The notes under the pieces are model-generated. The model worked only from the letters and a program-made list of their open reading frames with translations, had not been told where the DNA came from and searched no databases. Positions 34,263 through 42,557 of a DNA stretch of 45,983 nucleotides are shown here, in pieces. The stretch is taken from contig DLAL01000003.1 of the NCBI GenBank assembly GCA_002493945.1, positions 1-45,983 of the forward strand. Direction: 5' to 3'. Source of the stretch: Porphyromonadaceae bacterium UBA7048 (GTDB taxonomy: Bacteria > Bacteroidota > Bacteroidia > Bacteroidales > Muribaculaceae). Position numbers and translations under genes: made by a program. Position 1 is the stretch's first letter; each line of letters begins with the position of its first letter.

Positions 34263-35294
34263 TTGGAAGAAGATTTCGACATACGCAGCCAGGCACAGGG
34301 AGTGTCGTCGCCGTCGGAGAGCGATTTCGAGAAAGCTCTCCGTCCGGGATGCTTCGAGTCGTTCAACGGCCAGGAGAAAATCATCGAGAATCTCCGCGTG
34401 TTCACGGCTGCCGCAAAGATGCGCTCCGAAGCGCTTGACCATATCCTCCTCTTCGGCCCTCCCGGACTGGGCAAGACCACCCTGGCCGGCATCGTGGCCA
34501 ATGAGCTGGGCGTGGGCATGAAGATTACGTCCGGCCCCGTGCTCGACAAGCCCGGCGACCTGGCCGGCATCCTCACCTCGCTCGAAGAGAACGACGTGCT
34601 CTTCATCGACGAGATTCACCGCCTCAGCCCCGTGGTGGAGGAGTATCTCTACTCGGCCATGGAGGATTACCGCATAGACATAATGATAGACAAGGGCCCG
34701 GGAGCGCGCAGCGTCCAGCTCTCGCTCAGCCCCTTCACGCTCGTGGGTGCCACCACGCGCAGCGGCCTGCTCACCTCGCCGCTCAGGGCGCGCTTCGGCA
34801 TCAAGTGCCACCTCGAGTACTACGACCACGACGTGCTCCGCCGCATCATACAGCGCTCGGCGGCGCTCCTGCGTGTGCCATGCACTGAAGATGCCGCCAC
34901 GGAGATTGCCATGCGCAGCCGCGGCACGCCCCGTATAGCCAACGCCCTGCTGCGCCGTGTGCGCGACTTCGCTCAGGTCAAAGGCTCGGGCGAGATTGAC
35001 CTCCGCATAGCGCGCTATGCCCTGGAGGCGCTCAACATCGACCGATACGGACTCGATGAGATAGACAACAAGATACTCCGCACCATCATCCAGAAGTTCT
35101 GCGGCGGCCCTGTCGGCCTCTCCACCATAGCCACCGCCCTGGGCGAGGACCCCGGCACCATCGAGGAGGTCTACGAACCTTATCTGATAAAAGAAGGTTT
35201 TATCAAGAGGACACCCCGTGGCCGCGAGGTGACTCCGCTCGCCTACGAGCACCTCGGCATCAACCGCGCCGACGACTACGGCCTCTTCGGATAG
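34263..35294 (+). CDS. ruvB: Holliday junction branch-migration helicase RuvB
   Basis: A 343-residue AAA+ motor that with RuvA drives Holliday junction branch migration during recombination and repair. Walker A is GPPGLGKTT, Walker B is FIDEIH, sensor 1 is VGATTR, and the arginine-finger region has LRARFGI; the C-terminal winged-helix part ends IKRTPRGREVTPLAYEHLG. The open frame begins with GTG at 34209, directly after the GT9 stop, but the conserved start (M-EEDFDIR in relatives) aligns with TTG at 34263. I choose this rare start because it gives the usual length and the 18 preceding residues do not look like RuvB. Twelve nt separate it from uvrC. Confidence 0.93.
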   Translation: MEEDFDIRSQAQGVSSPSESDFEKALRPGCFESFNGQEKIIENLRVFTAAAKMRSEALDHILLFGPPGLGKTTLAGIVANELGVGMKITSGPVLDKPGDLAGILTSLEENDVLFIDEIHRLSPVVEEYLYSAMEDYRIDIMIDKGPGARSVQLSLSPFTLVGATTRSGLLTSPLRARFGIKCHLEYYDHDVLRRIIQRSAALLRVPCTEDAATEIAMRSRGTPRIANALLRRVRDFAQVKGSGEIDLRIARYALEALNIDRYGLDEIDNKILRTIIQKFCGGPVGLSTIATALGEDPGTIEEVYEPYLIKEGFIKRTPRGREVTPLAYEHLGINRADDYGLFG

Positions 35295-35306
35295 GAACCG
35301 CACCTC

Positions 35307-37172
35307 ATGCCCAAGCATCAGAAGTCACCCGAACTGATGGAGAAAATCTCCATCCTCCCCGACACCCCCGGCGTGTACATGTACTACGACGCCGAGGGCA
35401 CCGTCATATACGTAGGCAAGGCCAAGAACCTCAAGCGGCGTGTCAGCTCGTACTTCAACCGCACCCACGACGTGCTGCGCACCAACATCCTCGTGCGCAA
35501 CATCGCCGACATGAAGTACATCGTCGTCCCCACGGAGCAGGACGCGCTTAACCTTGAGAACTCCATGATCAAGGAGTACAAGCCGCGCTACAACGTCCTG
35601 CTCAAGGACGACAAGTCGTATCCGTGGATAGTGGTGACCAACGAGATGTATCCCCGTGTGTTCCTCACGCGCCAGCACATCAAGGACGGCTCGAAGTACT
35701 ACGGCCCCTATACCAACACCGCCGTGGCGCGCACCGTGCTCGACCTCATCGGGCAGATGTATCCTGTGCGCACATGCCGCACTCCCATCACACCCGAGTA
35801 CATAGCCAAGGGGCGCGGACGCCTCTGTCTTCAGTATCATATCAAGAAGTGCCGCGGATGCTGCACGGGCGAAATCGACCAGCGCACCTACGCCTCCTAT
35901 ATCGACGGCATACGCCGAATACTCCGCGGCGAGACCGGCGAGCTGATGAACTATCTCCGCGATCAGATGCAGGCCCTCGCCGCCGAACTGCGCTTCGAGG
36001 AGGCTCAGGAACTCAAGAACGCCTACCGCCTGCTCGAGAACTACCGCTCCAAGAGCGTCATCGTCAGCCAGACTGTGGGCGACGTCGACGTGTTCGGATT
36101 CGACGACGACGGCTCCAACGATGTGTACGTCAACTATATGCATGTGCGCAGCGGCGCCGTGGTCAGCAGCGTCACGCTCCGCTACCGCCGCTCGCTCGAG
36201 GAGTCGCGCGCGCAGATTCTCGGCTATGCCATGGAGGAAATACGCCAGCAGCTGGGCGCGGTGTTCGACGAAGTCATAGTCGCCGAAGCGCCCGAAGTGG
36301 AGATCCGCGACGTGTCCTTCACCATACCTCGCCGCGGCGACAAGGCCAAACTCCTTGAGGTGAGCGAGAAAAATGCCCGTCAGAACCGCATCGACGACCT
36401 GCGGCATCTCGAGCGCCACAATCCCGAGGAACGCACCTCGCGGCTGCTCGAACGCATCAAGTCGGACTTCCGCCTCTCCGAGCTGCCCCGGCACATCGAG
36501 TGCTTCGACAACTCTAACATCCAGGGCACCAATCCCGTGGCATCGTGCGTGGTATTCCGCGACGGCAAGCCTGCCAAGCGCGACTACCGCCACTTCAACA
36601 TCAGGACCGTCGAGGGGCCCGACGACTTCGCCTCGATGAAGGAAGTACTCACGCGCCGCTACTCGCGTCTGGTGCAGGAAGGTCAGGGGCTGCCGCAGCT
36701 CATCGTGGTCGACGGCGGCAAAGGCCAGCTCAGTTCAGCCGTGGAGGCGCTTGACGAACTCGGCCTGCGCGGCACCATCGCCGTTGTCGGCATAGCCAAG
36801 CGACTGGAAGAGATATACTTCCCCGGCGACAGCGTGCCGCTGTACATCGACAAGAACTCCGAGACCCTGCGTGTCATACAGCATCTGCGCGACGAGGCCC
36901 ACCGCTTCGGCATCACCCATCACCGCAACCGCCGCAGCAAGAGCGCTCTCGTGGGCCGTCTCGACAGCATAAAAGGCATCGGCCCCAAGACCGCCGAAGC
37001 GCTGCTCATACACTTCAGGAGTGTCAGGCGCATCTCCGAGGCCTCCGAGGCCGACATTGCCGCCGTCATCGGGCCGGCCAAGGCGGCCACAGTCGTGGCC
37101 GCCTTGAAGTCAGACCTGTCAGACTCGTCCGACAAGTCAGACGAGTCCGCGCCCCCCTACTTCGACTTGTAG
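35307..37172 (+). CDS. uvrC: Excinuclease ABC subunit C
   Basis: A 621-residue nuclease subunit of nucleotide excision repair, making both incisions around a lesion marked by UvrAB. Domains are the GIY-YIG nuclease (residues about 15-95: GVYMYY, then VIYVGKAKNLKRRV), the Cys-rich linker CRTPITP...CLQYHIKKCRGCC, the UVR motif (about 208-243), the RNase H-like endonuclease (about 385-545, with CFDNSNIQGTNPVASCVVF and VVDGGKGQLSSA), and tandem helix-hairpin-helix motifs (about 555-600, IKGIGPKTAEALL). The last 20 residues are an odd Ser/Asp-rich extension encoded by a 9-bp tandem repeat. The final 16 nt overlap a gene on the opposite strand. ruvB and uvrC together form a DNA-repair end to the cluster. 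Confidence 0.97.
   Translation: MPKHQKSPELMEKISILPDTPGVYMYYDAEGTVIYVGKAKNLKRRVSSYFNRTHDVLRTNILVRNIADMKYIVVPTEQDALNLENSMIKEYKPRYNVLLKDDKSYPWIVVTNEMYPRVFLTRQHIKDGSKYYGPYTNTAVARTVLDLIGQMYPVRTCRTPITPEYIAKGRGRLCLQYHIKKCRGCCTGEIDQRTYASYIDGIRRILRGETGELMNYLRDQMQALAAELRFEEAQELKNAYRLLENYRSKSVIVSQTVGDVDVFGFDDDGSNDVYVNYMHVRSGAVVSSVTLRYRRSLEESRAQILGYAMEEIRQQLGAVFDEVIVAEAPEVEIRDVSFTIPRRGDKAKLLEVSEKNARQNRIDDLRHLERHNPEERTSRLLERIKSDFRLSELPRHIECFDNSNIQGTNPVASCVVFRDGKPAKRDYRHFNIRTVEGPDDFASMKEVLTRRYSRLVQEGQGLPQLIVVDGGKGQLSSAVEALDELGLRGTIAVVGIAKRLEEIYFPGDSVPLYIDKNSETLRVIQHLRDEAHRFGITHHRNRRSKSALVGRLDSIKGIGPKTAEALLIHFRSVRRISEASEADIAAVIGPAKAATVVAALKSDLSDSSDKSDESAPPYFDL
37109..37149 (+). repeat. 9-bp tandem repeat at the 3' end of uvrC
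   Basis: Four full units and a partial one on the pattern GTCnGACnn: 37109-37117, 37118-37126, 37127-37135, 37136-37144 and 37145-37149. The unit length keeps the reading frame and encodes SD(L/S/K/E) repeats at the end of UvrC. GACTCGTC (37122-37129) and GACGAGTC (37140-37147) also form a perfect 8-bp stem. Confidence 0.8.
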
Positions 37173-37354
37173 CGGTAGTCGATGCCGAATATCGCCCCTG
37201 CGAAAGTAAGCGTCTCCCCGAATCCCACCAGCACCGACGAGTGTATCTCCCCCGTCGGCGCGACTATGAATCCTGCTATAAGCAGTCCGCACCCCGTCAC
37301 CACCAGTCCGGCGGCGCACCACATCTGCATCGTTCGTGTCCTGTCCTTCTCCAT
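37157..37354 (-). CDS. Small two-helix membrane protein, holin-like
   Basis: A 65-residue protein: a charged start (MEKDRTRTM), helix one (MWCAAGLVVTGCGLLIAGFI), a turn with APTGEIHSSVL, helix two (LVGFGETLTFAGAIFGI) and a short basic tail (DYRYKSK). The pattern of two helices around a PPTGEI-like turn, ending GIDYxYK, recalls small membrane proteins in Bacteroidetes phages and mobile elements that are often next to amidases and may be holins (memory, not a search). The frame is open to 37405, but the ATG at 37354 begins the charged start. Its 3' end overlaps uvrC by 16 nt on the other strand. No promoter is clear. Confidence 0.65.
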   Translation of the reverse strand: MEKDRTRTMQMWCAAGLVVTGCGLLIAGFIVAPTGEIHSSVLVGFGETLTFAGAIFGIDYRYKSK

Positions 37355-37457
37355 CGCTGATTTCTCTTTTTTTTGCGTGCTAATATAATTGTGGCTGGCA
37401 GTCATCGGTTCCTTTTTTTCTCCACATGCATTAATTTGAAGTCAGATATCAGGTATA

Positions 37458-37489
37458 TTTGGTTTTAGTCCGCTTTATTCGTATATTTG
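37458..37489 (+). promoter_or_regulatory. Promoter of the DUF4143-type ATPase
   Basis: TTTG at 37458-37461, exactly 20 nt, TATATTTG at 37482-37489. The core TTATTCGTATATTTG differs by one base from the MATE promoters at 3158-3172 and 3232-3246. Confidence 0.8.
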
Positions 37490-37491
37490 CG

Positions 37492-37544
37492 CTCGAAAAT
37501 GTGGGAGTAACACCCCTTTTAAACCCTCGAAAATGTGGGAGTAA
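37492..37544 (+). repeat. Two identical 19-bp leader repeats with three-codon ORFs
   Basis: CTCGAAAATGTGGGAGTAA occurs at 37492-37510 and 37526-37544, 34 nt apart. Each copy contains ATG TGG GAG TAA, a complete Met-Trp-Glu reading frame. The second copy ends 3 nt before the ATPase ATG. They lie just downstream of the -7 box, so they are at the start of the mRNA. Confidence 0.85.
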
Positions 37545-37547
37545 TAT

Positions 37548-38900
37548 ATGAGACGTAAGATATACAATAAGTTGCAGCGGTGGAAGACACAGTGGGGCGG
37601 CCGTTCAGCGCTTCTTGTCGATGGAGCACGACGAATCGGCAAGAGCTGGATTGTGGAGGAGTTTGGGAAAAATGAGTATAAATCCTACATACTCATTGAC
37701 TTCAACAATGTAAGGCAGGATATGACAGAACTGTTCGAACGCTATCTCACTAATCTCGATACGTTCTTTATGCGATTGAGTCTATACACAGGAGTGCGGC
37801 TGTATCCGCGGGAATCACTGATAATCTTTGATGAGGTTCAGATGTATCCCAAGGCCAGAGCCGCCATCAAATATCTTGTCAAGGACGGACGCTATGACTA
37901 TATTGAGACCGGTTCGCTTGTGAGTATAAATCATAATGTCCGGAATATCGTGATACCAAGCGAAGAAATACGCATAAATATGTATCCGATGGATCTGGAA
38001 GAATTTATGTGGGCTACCGGACAGGATATGCTCTTTGACTTTGTAAAGGAACAGTTTCGGACAAAGACTCCTTTGGGACAGAGTCTGCATCGACAGATGA
38101 TGGATACATTGAGGACGTATCTGCTTGTAGGGGGAATGCCGCAGGCAGTCCTCAGTTACTCAGAGCATAAGGATATGCGCGATGTCGATGCTATAAAACG
38201 CAATATCCTTTCACTTTATCGGAACGATATAGCCAAATATGCCGGACGTTCGGTGCCGACTGTAACGCGTGTATTCGATAATATTCCGGGCTTGCTTCAG
38301 CAGCATGAGAAGCGTTTCCGTCCGACGATGGTCAGGAAAGGCTCCAGGATGAAAGACTACGCCGAATCTATGTTCTGGCTTGACGAGAGCCGCGTTGTGA
38401 ATTTCTGTTACAATACTACCGAACCGTCAGTCGGTCTGGCATTGAATCGTGATGATTCCAAAGTCAAATTGTATATGGCCGATACTGGACTCTTGGTTTC
38501 AATGGCATTCGGGTCCGGCGAACTTGATCAGAATCGAATCTATGAAAAGATTCTGCGAGGCAAGCTTGAGTTCAACAAAGGTATGCTTGTTGAGAACCTT
38601 GTGGCACAATTGCTGCGCAGTTCCGGTCATGAATTGTATTTCTACAGCTGTTCGTCGAAAGATAGTCCGGCGGACAGGATGGAGATAGATTTCCTTATCC
38701 GCAAGGAGGAAGTTTCGAGCCGTCATAATATATGCCCGTTAGAGGTTAAGTCATCGAACAGATATAGCATTACATCCCTTCAGAAATTCTGTGAAAAATT
38801 CGGTAATTACATCGGTTCTCCCATGGTTCTTCATACCAAAGACCTCGAAGTCAAAGGCGGTATAACATATCTGCCGCTCTATATGGCAGGTCTGTTATAG
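37548..38900 (+). CDS. AAA ATPase with DUF4143-type C-terminus
   Basis: A 450-residue protein of the AAA_14/DUF4143 group, which is abundant and highly variable in gut Bacteroidetes. The N-terminal ATPase has a P-loop GARRIGKSW near residue 26, a Walker B LIIFDEVQMYP near 93 and a sensor-like IETGSLV. The C-terminal domain (about 215-440) has a PD-(D/E)XK-like core: DRMEIDFLIRK as the D motif and CPLEVKSSNRYS as the ExK motif. Biological role is not established for the family; nucleic-acid binding or defence is often suggested. The gene is AT-richer than its neighbours, lies in a 3' flank of uvrC with a strong promoter and a repeated leader, and looks horizontally acquired. Confidence 0.9.
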   Translation: MRRKIYNKLQRWKTQWGGRSALLVDGARRIGKSWIVEEFGKNEYKSYILIDFNNVRQDMTELFERYLTNLDTFFMRLSLYTGVRLYPRESLIIFDEVQMYPKARAAIKYLVKDGRYDYIETGSLVSINHNVRNIVIPSEEIRINMYPMDLEEFMWATGQDMLFDFVKEQFRTKTPLGQSLHRQMMDTLRTYLLVGGMPQAVLSYSEHKDMRDVDAIKRNILSLYRNDIAKYAGRSVPTVTRVFDNIPGLLQQHEKRFRPTMVRKGSRMKDYAESMFWLDESRVVNFCYNTTEPSVGLALNRDDSKVKLYMADTGLLVSMAFGSGELDQNRIYEKILRGKLEFNKGMLVENLVAQLLRSSGHELYFYSCSSKDSPADRMEIDFLIRKEEVSSRHNICPLEVKSSNRYSITSLQKFCEKFGNYIGSPMVLHTKDLEVKGGITYLPLYMAGLL

Positions 38901-38963
38901 CCGGCTTTATCACCCTCCCTGCATTTTCATCTGCCTTAATGCCCGAAAATCAAAAATAATTAT

Positions 38964-38971
38964 TACTTTTG
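38964..38971 (+). promoter_or_regulatory. -7 box for metG
   Basis: TACTTTTG, 49 nt before the metG ATG, in an AT-rich gap. No clear TTTG lies 20 nt upstream. Confidence 0.5.
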
Positions 38972-39020
38972 CAGATTCAAAGACGTTCGAAAACTCTTCT
39001 CGTTAACAGATTCAGCACGT

Positions 39021-41066
39021 ATGAGTAAAGACTATAAACGCACCCTTATCACTACAGCTCTTCCGTACACCAATGGCCCGGTACATATCGGCCATCTTGC
39101 CGGAGTATATGTCCCTGCCGATATCTATGCCCGATACCTGCGCCTCTGCGGGCGCCCCGTCACCCTCATAGGCGGAAGCGACGAGCACGGTGTGCCTATT
39201 ACTCTTAAGGCCCGTAAGGAAGGCGTGACTCCCCAGGATATCGTCGACCGCTACCACGCCCTCATCAAGAAGTCCTTCGAGGATCTGGGAATATCGTTCG
39301 ACATCTACAGCCGCACGACTTCCGCCATCCACCATGACACGGCTTCCGAATTTTTCCGCCGTCTCTACGACAAGGGCGAGTTCATCGAGAAGACTTCCGA
39401 ACAGCTCTACGACCCCGAGGCCGGACAGTTCCTGGCCGACCGCTACGTCACCGGCGAGTGCCCCCACTGCCACCATCCGGCCGCTTACGGCGACCAGTGC
39501 GAGGCCTGCGGCACATCGCTGGCTGCCACCGACCTGATCAATCCCAAGTCGACCATCACGGGCGCCGTGCCCGAACTCCGTCAGACGCGCCACTGGTATC
39601 TCCCCCTTGACAAGTGGGAGCCGGCTCTGCGCGAGTGGATTCTCGAGGGTCACAAAGAGTGGAAGACCAACGTATACGGCCAGTGCAAGTCGTGGCTTGA
39701 CCTCGGCCTGCAGCCCCGTGCCGTGTCGCGCGACCTCTCGTGGGGTGTGCCCGTGCCTGTGGAAGGCGCAGAGGGCAAGGTGCTCTACGTGTGGTTCGAC
39801 GCTCCTATCGGCTATATCTCCAACACCAAGGAACTATATCCCGATTCGTGGGAGACGTGGTGGAAGGACCCCGAGACACGCATCATCAACTTCATCGGCA
39901 AGGACAACATCGTATTCCACTGCATCGTCTTCCCGGCCATGCTCATGGCCTACGGCGACAACTTCCAGCTGCCTGACAACGTGCCGGCCAACGAGTTCCT
40001 CAACCTCGAAGGCGACAAGATTTCGACTTCGCGCAACTGGGCCGTGTGGCTTCACGAGTATCTGGCCGATTTCCCCGGCAAGCAGGATGTGCTCCGCTAC
40101 GTCCTCACGGCCAATGCTCCCGAGACTAAGGACAATGACTTCACATGGCGCGACTTCCAGGCCCGCAACAACAACGAGCTTGTGGCCATCCTGGGCAACT
40201 TCGTAAACCGTGTGGTAGTCCTCACCCACAAATATTACGACGGCGTCGTGCCTGCAGCAGGCGAGTACGAGGCCATCGACCGCGAGGCTTTCGCCGAAAT
40301 GGCTCAGCTCCGCACATCGCTCACGGACAATCTGGAGACATTCCACTTCCGCGAGGCTCTCAAGGACGCCATGTCCTTCGCCCGTCTGGGCAACAAGTAT
40401 CTTCAGGACGCCGAGCCGTGGAAAGTCATCAAGACCGACCCCGAGCGCGTCAAGACCATCATCAACGTCTGCGCGCAGATATGTGCGTCCATCGCCGTGG
40501 CCATGGAGCCGTTCATGCCCTTCATGAGCAAGAAGCTCGCCGCCATCCTCGGCAATCTCACTCTCGACTGGAATATCCTCGGCTCGGACAGCGTCATCGC
40601 CGCCGGCACCGTCCTCGGTCAGCCCGAACTGCTCTTCGAGAAAATCGACGATGCAGCCATTCAGGCCCAGACCGACCGTCTCGAAGCCATCAAGAAGCAG
40701 AACGCTCTTGCGGCCTTCAAGCCCGAGGAAGTAGCTCCGGAGGTGAAAATCGACGACTTCGCCAAGCTCGACATCCGTGTGGGCACCGTCCTCGAGTGCA
40801 CCGCAGTGCCCAAGGCCAAGAAACTGCTGCAGTTCGTCATCGACGACGGCACTCCTGCGCACCGCACCATCGTGTCGGGCATCGCCGAGCACTACAGCCC
40901 TGAAGAACTCGTAGGCCGTCAGGTGCTTTTCATCGCCAACCTCGCGCCGGCCAAAATCCGCGGCGTGCTCTCGCAGGGCATGATTCTCTCGGCCCTGAAT
41001 GCCGACGGCCGTCTCATCGTGGCCGCTCCGTCGGCTCCGTGCAGCCCCGGCGCGCAGGTCAAGTAA
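39021..41066 (+). CDS. metG: Methionyl-tRNA synthetase
   Basis: A 681-residue class I aminoacyl-tRNA synthetase that charges tRNA-Met. It has the HIGH motif (VHIGHLAG, near residue 20), a zinc knuckle with Cys147, Cys150, Cys160 and Cys163, the KMSKS equivalent K333-ISTS, an anticodon-binding helical domain, and a C-terminal tRNA-binding OB-fold (about 575-681, with FAKLDIRVGTVLECTAVPKA). The added OB-fold supports homodimer formation in the family. Length is normal for Bacteroidetes. ansA follows after 33 nt, so cotranscription is possible. Confidence 0.97.
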   Translation: MSKDYKRTLITTALPYTNGPVHIGHLAGVYVPADIYARYLRLCGRPVTLIGGSDEHGVPITLKARKEGVTPQDIVDRYHALIKKSFEDLGISFDIYSRTTSAIHHDTASEFFRRLYDKGEFIEKTSEQLYDPEAGQFLADRYVTGECPHCHHPAAYGDQCEACGTSLAATDLINPKSTITGAVPELRQTRHWYLPLDKWEPALREWILEGHKEWKTNVYGQCKSWLDLGLQPRAVSRDLSWGVPVPVEGAEGKVLYVWFDAPIGYISNTKELYPDSWETWWKDPETRIINFIGKDNIVFHCIVFPAMLMAYGDNFQLPDNVPANEFLNLEGDKISTSRNWAVWLHEYLADFPGKQDVLRYVLTANAPETKDNDFTWRDFQARNNNELVAILGNFVNRVVVLTHKYYDGVVPAAGEYEAIDREAFAEMAQLRTSLTDNLETFHFREALKDAMSFARLGNKYLQDAEPWKVIKTDPERVKTIINVCAQICASIAVAMEPFMPFMSKKLAAILGNLTLDWNILGSDSVIAAGTVLGQPELLFEKIDDAAIQAQTDRLEAIKKQNALAAFKPEEVAPEVKIDDFAKLDIRVGTVLECTAVPKAKKLLQFVIDDGTPAHRTIVSGIAEHYSPEELVGRQVLFIANLAPAKIRGVLSQGMILSALNADGRLIVAAPSAPCSPGAQVK

Positions 41067-41099
41067 CAAGTCCACTAACTTTTAATCATCGTATCGAGC

Positions 41100-42143
41100 A
41101 TGAAGCCACACATCCTTATAGTATATACAGGCGGTACAATAGGAATGATTGAAGATCCGGAGACCAAGGCTCTCCGGCCCTTTGACTTCACGCATCTGAT
41201 GGAGAATGTGCCTAAAATCAGAATGCTCGATTATGATATCGACAATATCCAGTTCCATCCGCCTATCGACTCCTCCGACATGGATGTGTCGCACTGGCAG
41301 ACCATAGCGCACAGCATCGCCGACAACTACGACGCCTACGACGGATTCGTCGTGCTCCACGGCACCGATACGATGGCATATACGGCTTCGGCCCTGTCCT
41401 TCATGCTCGGCAATCTGTGCAAGCCCGTCATCATCACCGGTTCGCAGCTCCCTATCGGCGAGGTGCGGACCGACGGTGAGGAAAACCTCATCACGGCCCT
41501 TCAGATTGCCGCGGCGCGCAACGTCTCCGGCAGTCCCACCGTACGTGAGGTGGCCATCCTCTTCGAGAACTATCTATGGCGCGGCAACCGCGCCACCAAG
41601 CGCAGCGCCGACAATTTCAACGCCTTCAAGAGCAACAACTATCCCGCTCTGGCCAAGATAGGCCTCGGCATCACATTCGACTTCGACGCCCTCCGCAAGA
41701 TACACAACGGCATGCCTCTCGACCCGAATTTCGAGCTGGACACCCACGTCATGCCCATCGACCTCTTCCCCGGACTCAACGAGCATCTTCTGCGCTACCA
41801 GCTGGCCGCTCCAGATGTCCGCGGCGTGGTGCTCCGCACATATGGCGCCGGCAACGGCCCTACGGGCGGATGGTTCATCGACGCTATCCGCGAGGCAGTC
41901 GACCGCGGCGTGGTCATCCTCAATGTCACCCAGTGTGTCAATGGCGGAGTGCAGACCTCCCGGTATATGGGCGGCGACTATCTGCGTGCCGCCGGTGTTG
42001 TCTCCGGCCACGACATGACCTTCGAAGCCGCCATAACCAAGATGATGTACCTCTTCGGCCTCGGTCTCGACGCTGATGAAGTGAAGCGCCGTCTGGGCGT
42101 CTCCATAGCAGGTGAACTCACCGTCATCCCTCACCGTAAATAG
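41100..42143 (+). CDS. ansA: Type I (cytoplasmic) L-asparaginase
   Basis: A 347-residue enzyme hydrolysing L-asparagine to aspartate and ammonia. Both active-site threonine motifs are present: YTGGTIG (Thr13) and HGTDTM (His87-Met92, with Thr89 and Asp90), followed by ITGSQLPIGEVRTDGEENL. There is no signal peptide, consistent with the cytoplasmic low-affinity type, as in E. coli AnsA. The released aspartate can feed fumarate production for the frd system elsewhere in the window, which is a general metabolic link rather than evidence of coregulation. The small secreted protein gene starts 6 nt later. Confidence 0.95.
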   Translation: MKPHILIVYTGGTIGMIEDPETKALRPFDFTHLMENVPKIRMLDYDIDNIQFHPPIDSSDMDVSHWQTIAHSIADNYDAYDGFVVLHGTDTMAYTASALSFMLGNLCKPVIITGSQLPIGEVRTDGEENLITALQIAAARNVSGSPTVREVAILFENYLWRGNRATKRSADNFNAFKSNNYPALAKIGLGITFDFDALRKIHNGMPLDPNFELDTHVMPIDLFPGLNEHLLRYQLAAPDVRGVVLRTYGAGNGPTGGWFIDAIREAVDRGVVILNVTQCVNGGVQTSRYMGGDYLRAAGVVSGHDMTFEAAITKMMYLFGLGLDADEVKRRLGVSIAGELTVIPHRK

Positions 42144-42149
42144 CGCGTT

Positions 42150-42518
42150 ATGAACAGTCTTCTCATCCGCTTCCGCAGTCTTGTGTCAGTGCTGGCCATA
42201 GTGCTGGCGCTCGGCGTTCCTGTCGCCGGATATGCAGCATCGCGAGTGCCCGTCTGGGAAGTGGTCGAAAGTGTCGACCCCGGCACTGACGGTACTCTCG
42301 GAGTCGAGACGGGACAGTCTTCCACATTCGATGCCGATGTGCGCGACGGATATATCTACATCACCGTCACCGCTCCTGTCAAGGTAGAGGTTTTCACGAT
42401 TCTGGGACAACTCGTCACATCGCGCACCATCGCTCCCGGCACGGTGCGTCTGCGCCTTGGCACCGGCGGCATCTATATCATAAAAGGTGCCGGCACCACA
42501 CGCAGGGTGAACATCTGA
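42150..42518 (+). CDS. Small secreted protein with T9SS-like C-terminal segment
   Basis: A 122-residue protein with a signal peptide (MNSLLIRFRSLVSVLAIVLA, cleavage near residue 30), a short linker and a C-terminal beta segment VKVEVFTILGQLV followed by TGGIYIIKGAGTTRRVNI. That pattern (V-V-(Y/F)-x-x-x-G-x-L-V, then G-x-Y-(I/V)-(I/V)) is the type A T9SS sorting-domain signature seen in the two surface proteins upstream, yet here it makes up most of the mature protein, leaving only about 30 residues of cargo. It starts 6 nt after ansA and may share its transcript. It may be a decayed or minimal cargo; function unknown. Confidence 0.75.
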   Translation: MNSLLIRFRSLVSVLAIVLALGVPVAGYAASRVPVWEVVESVDPGTDGTLGVETGQSSTFDADVRDGYIYITVTAPVKVEVFTILGQLVTSRTIAPGTVRLRLGTGGIYIIKGAGTTRRVNI

Positions 42519-42557
42519 TTTTTTTCGGGAGAATACTTCCTTACACGCACGCGCTTC

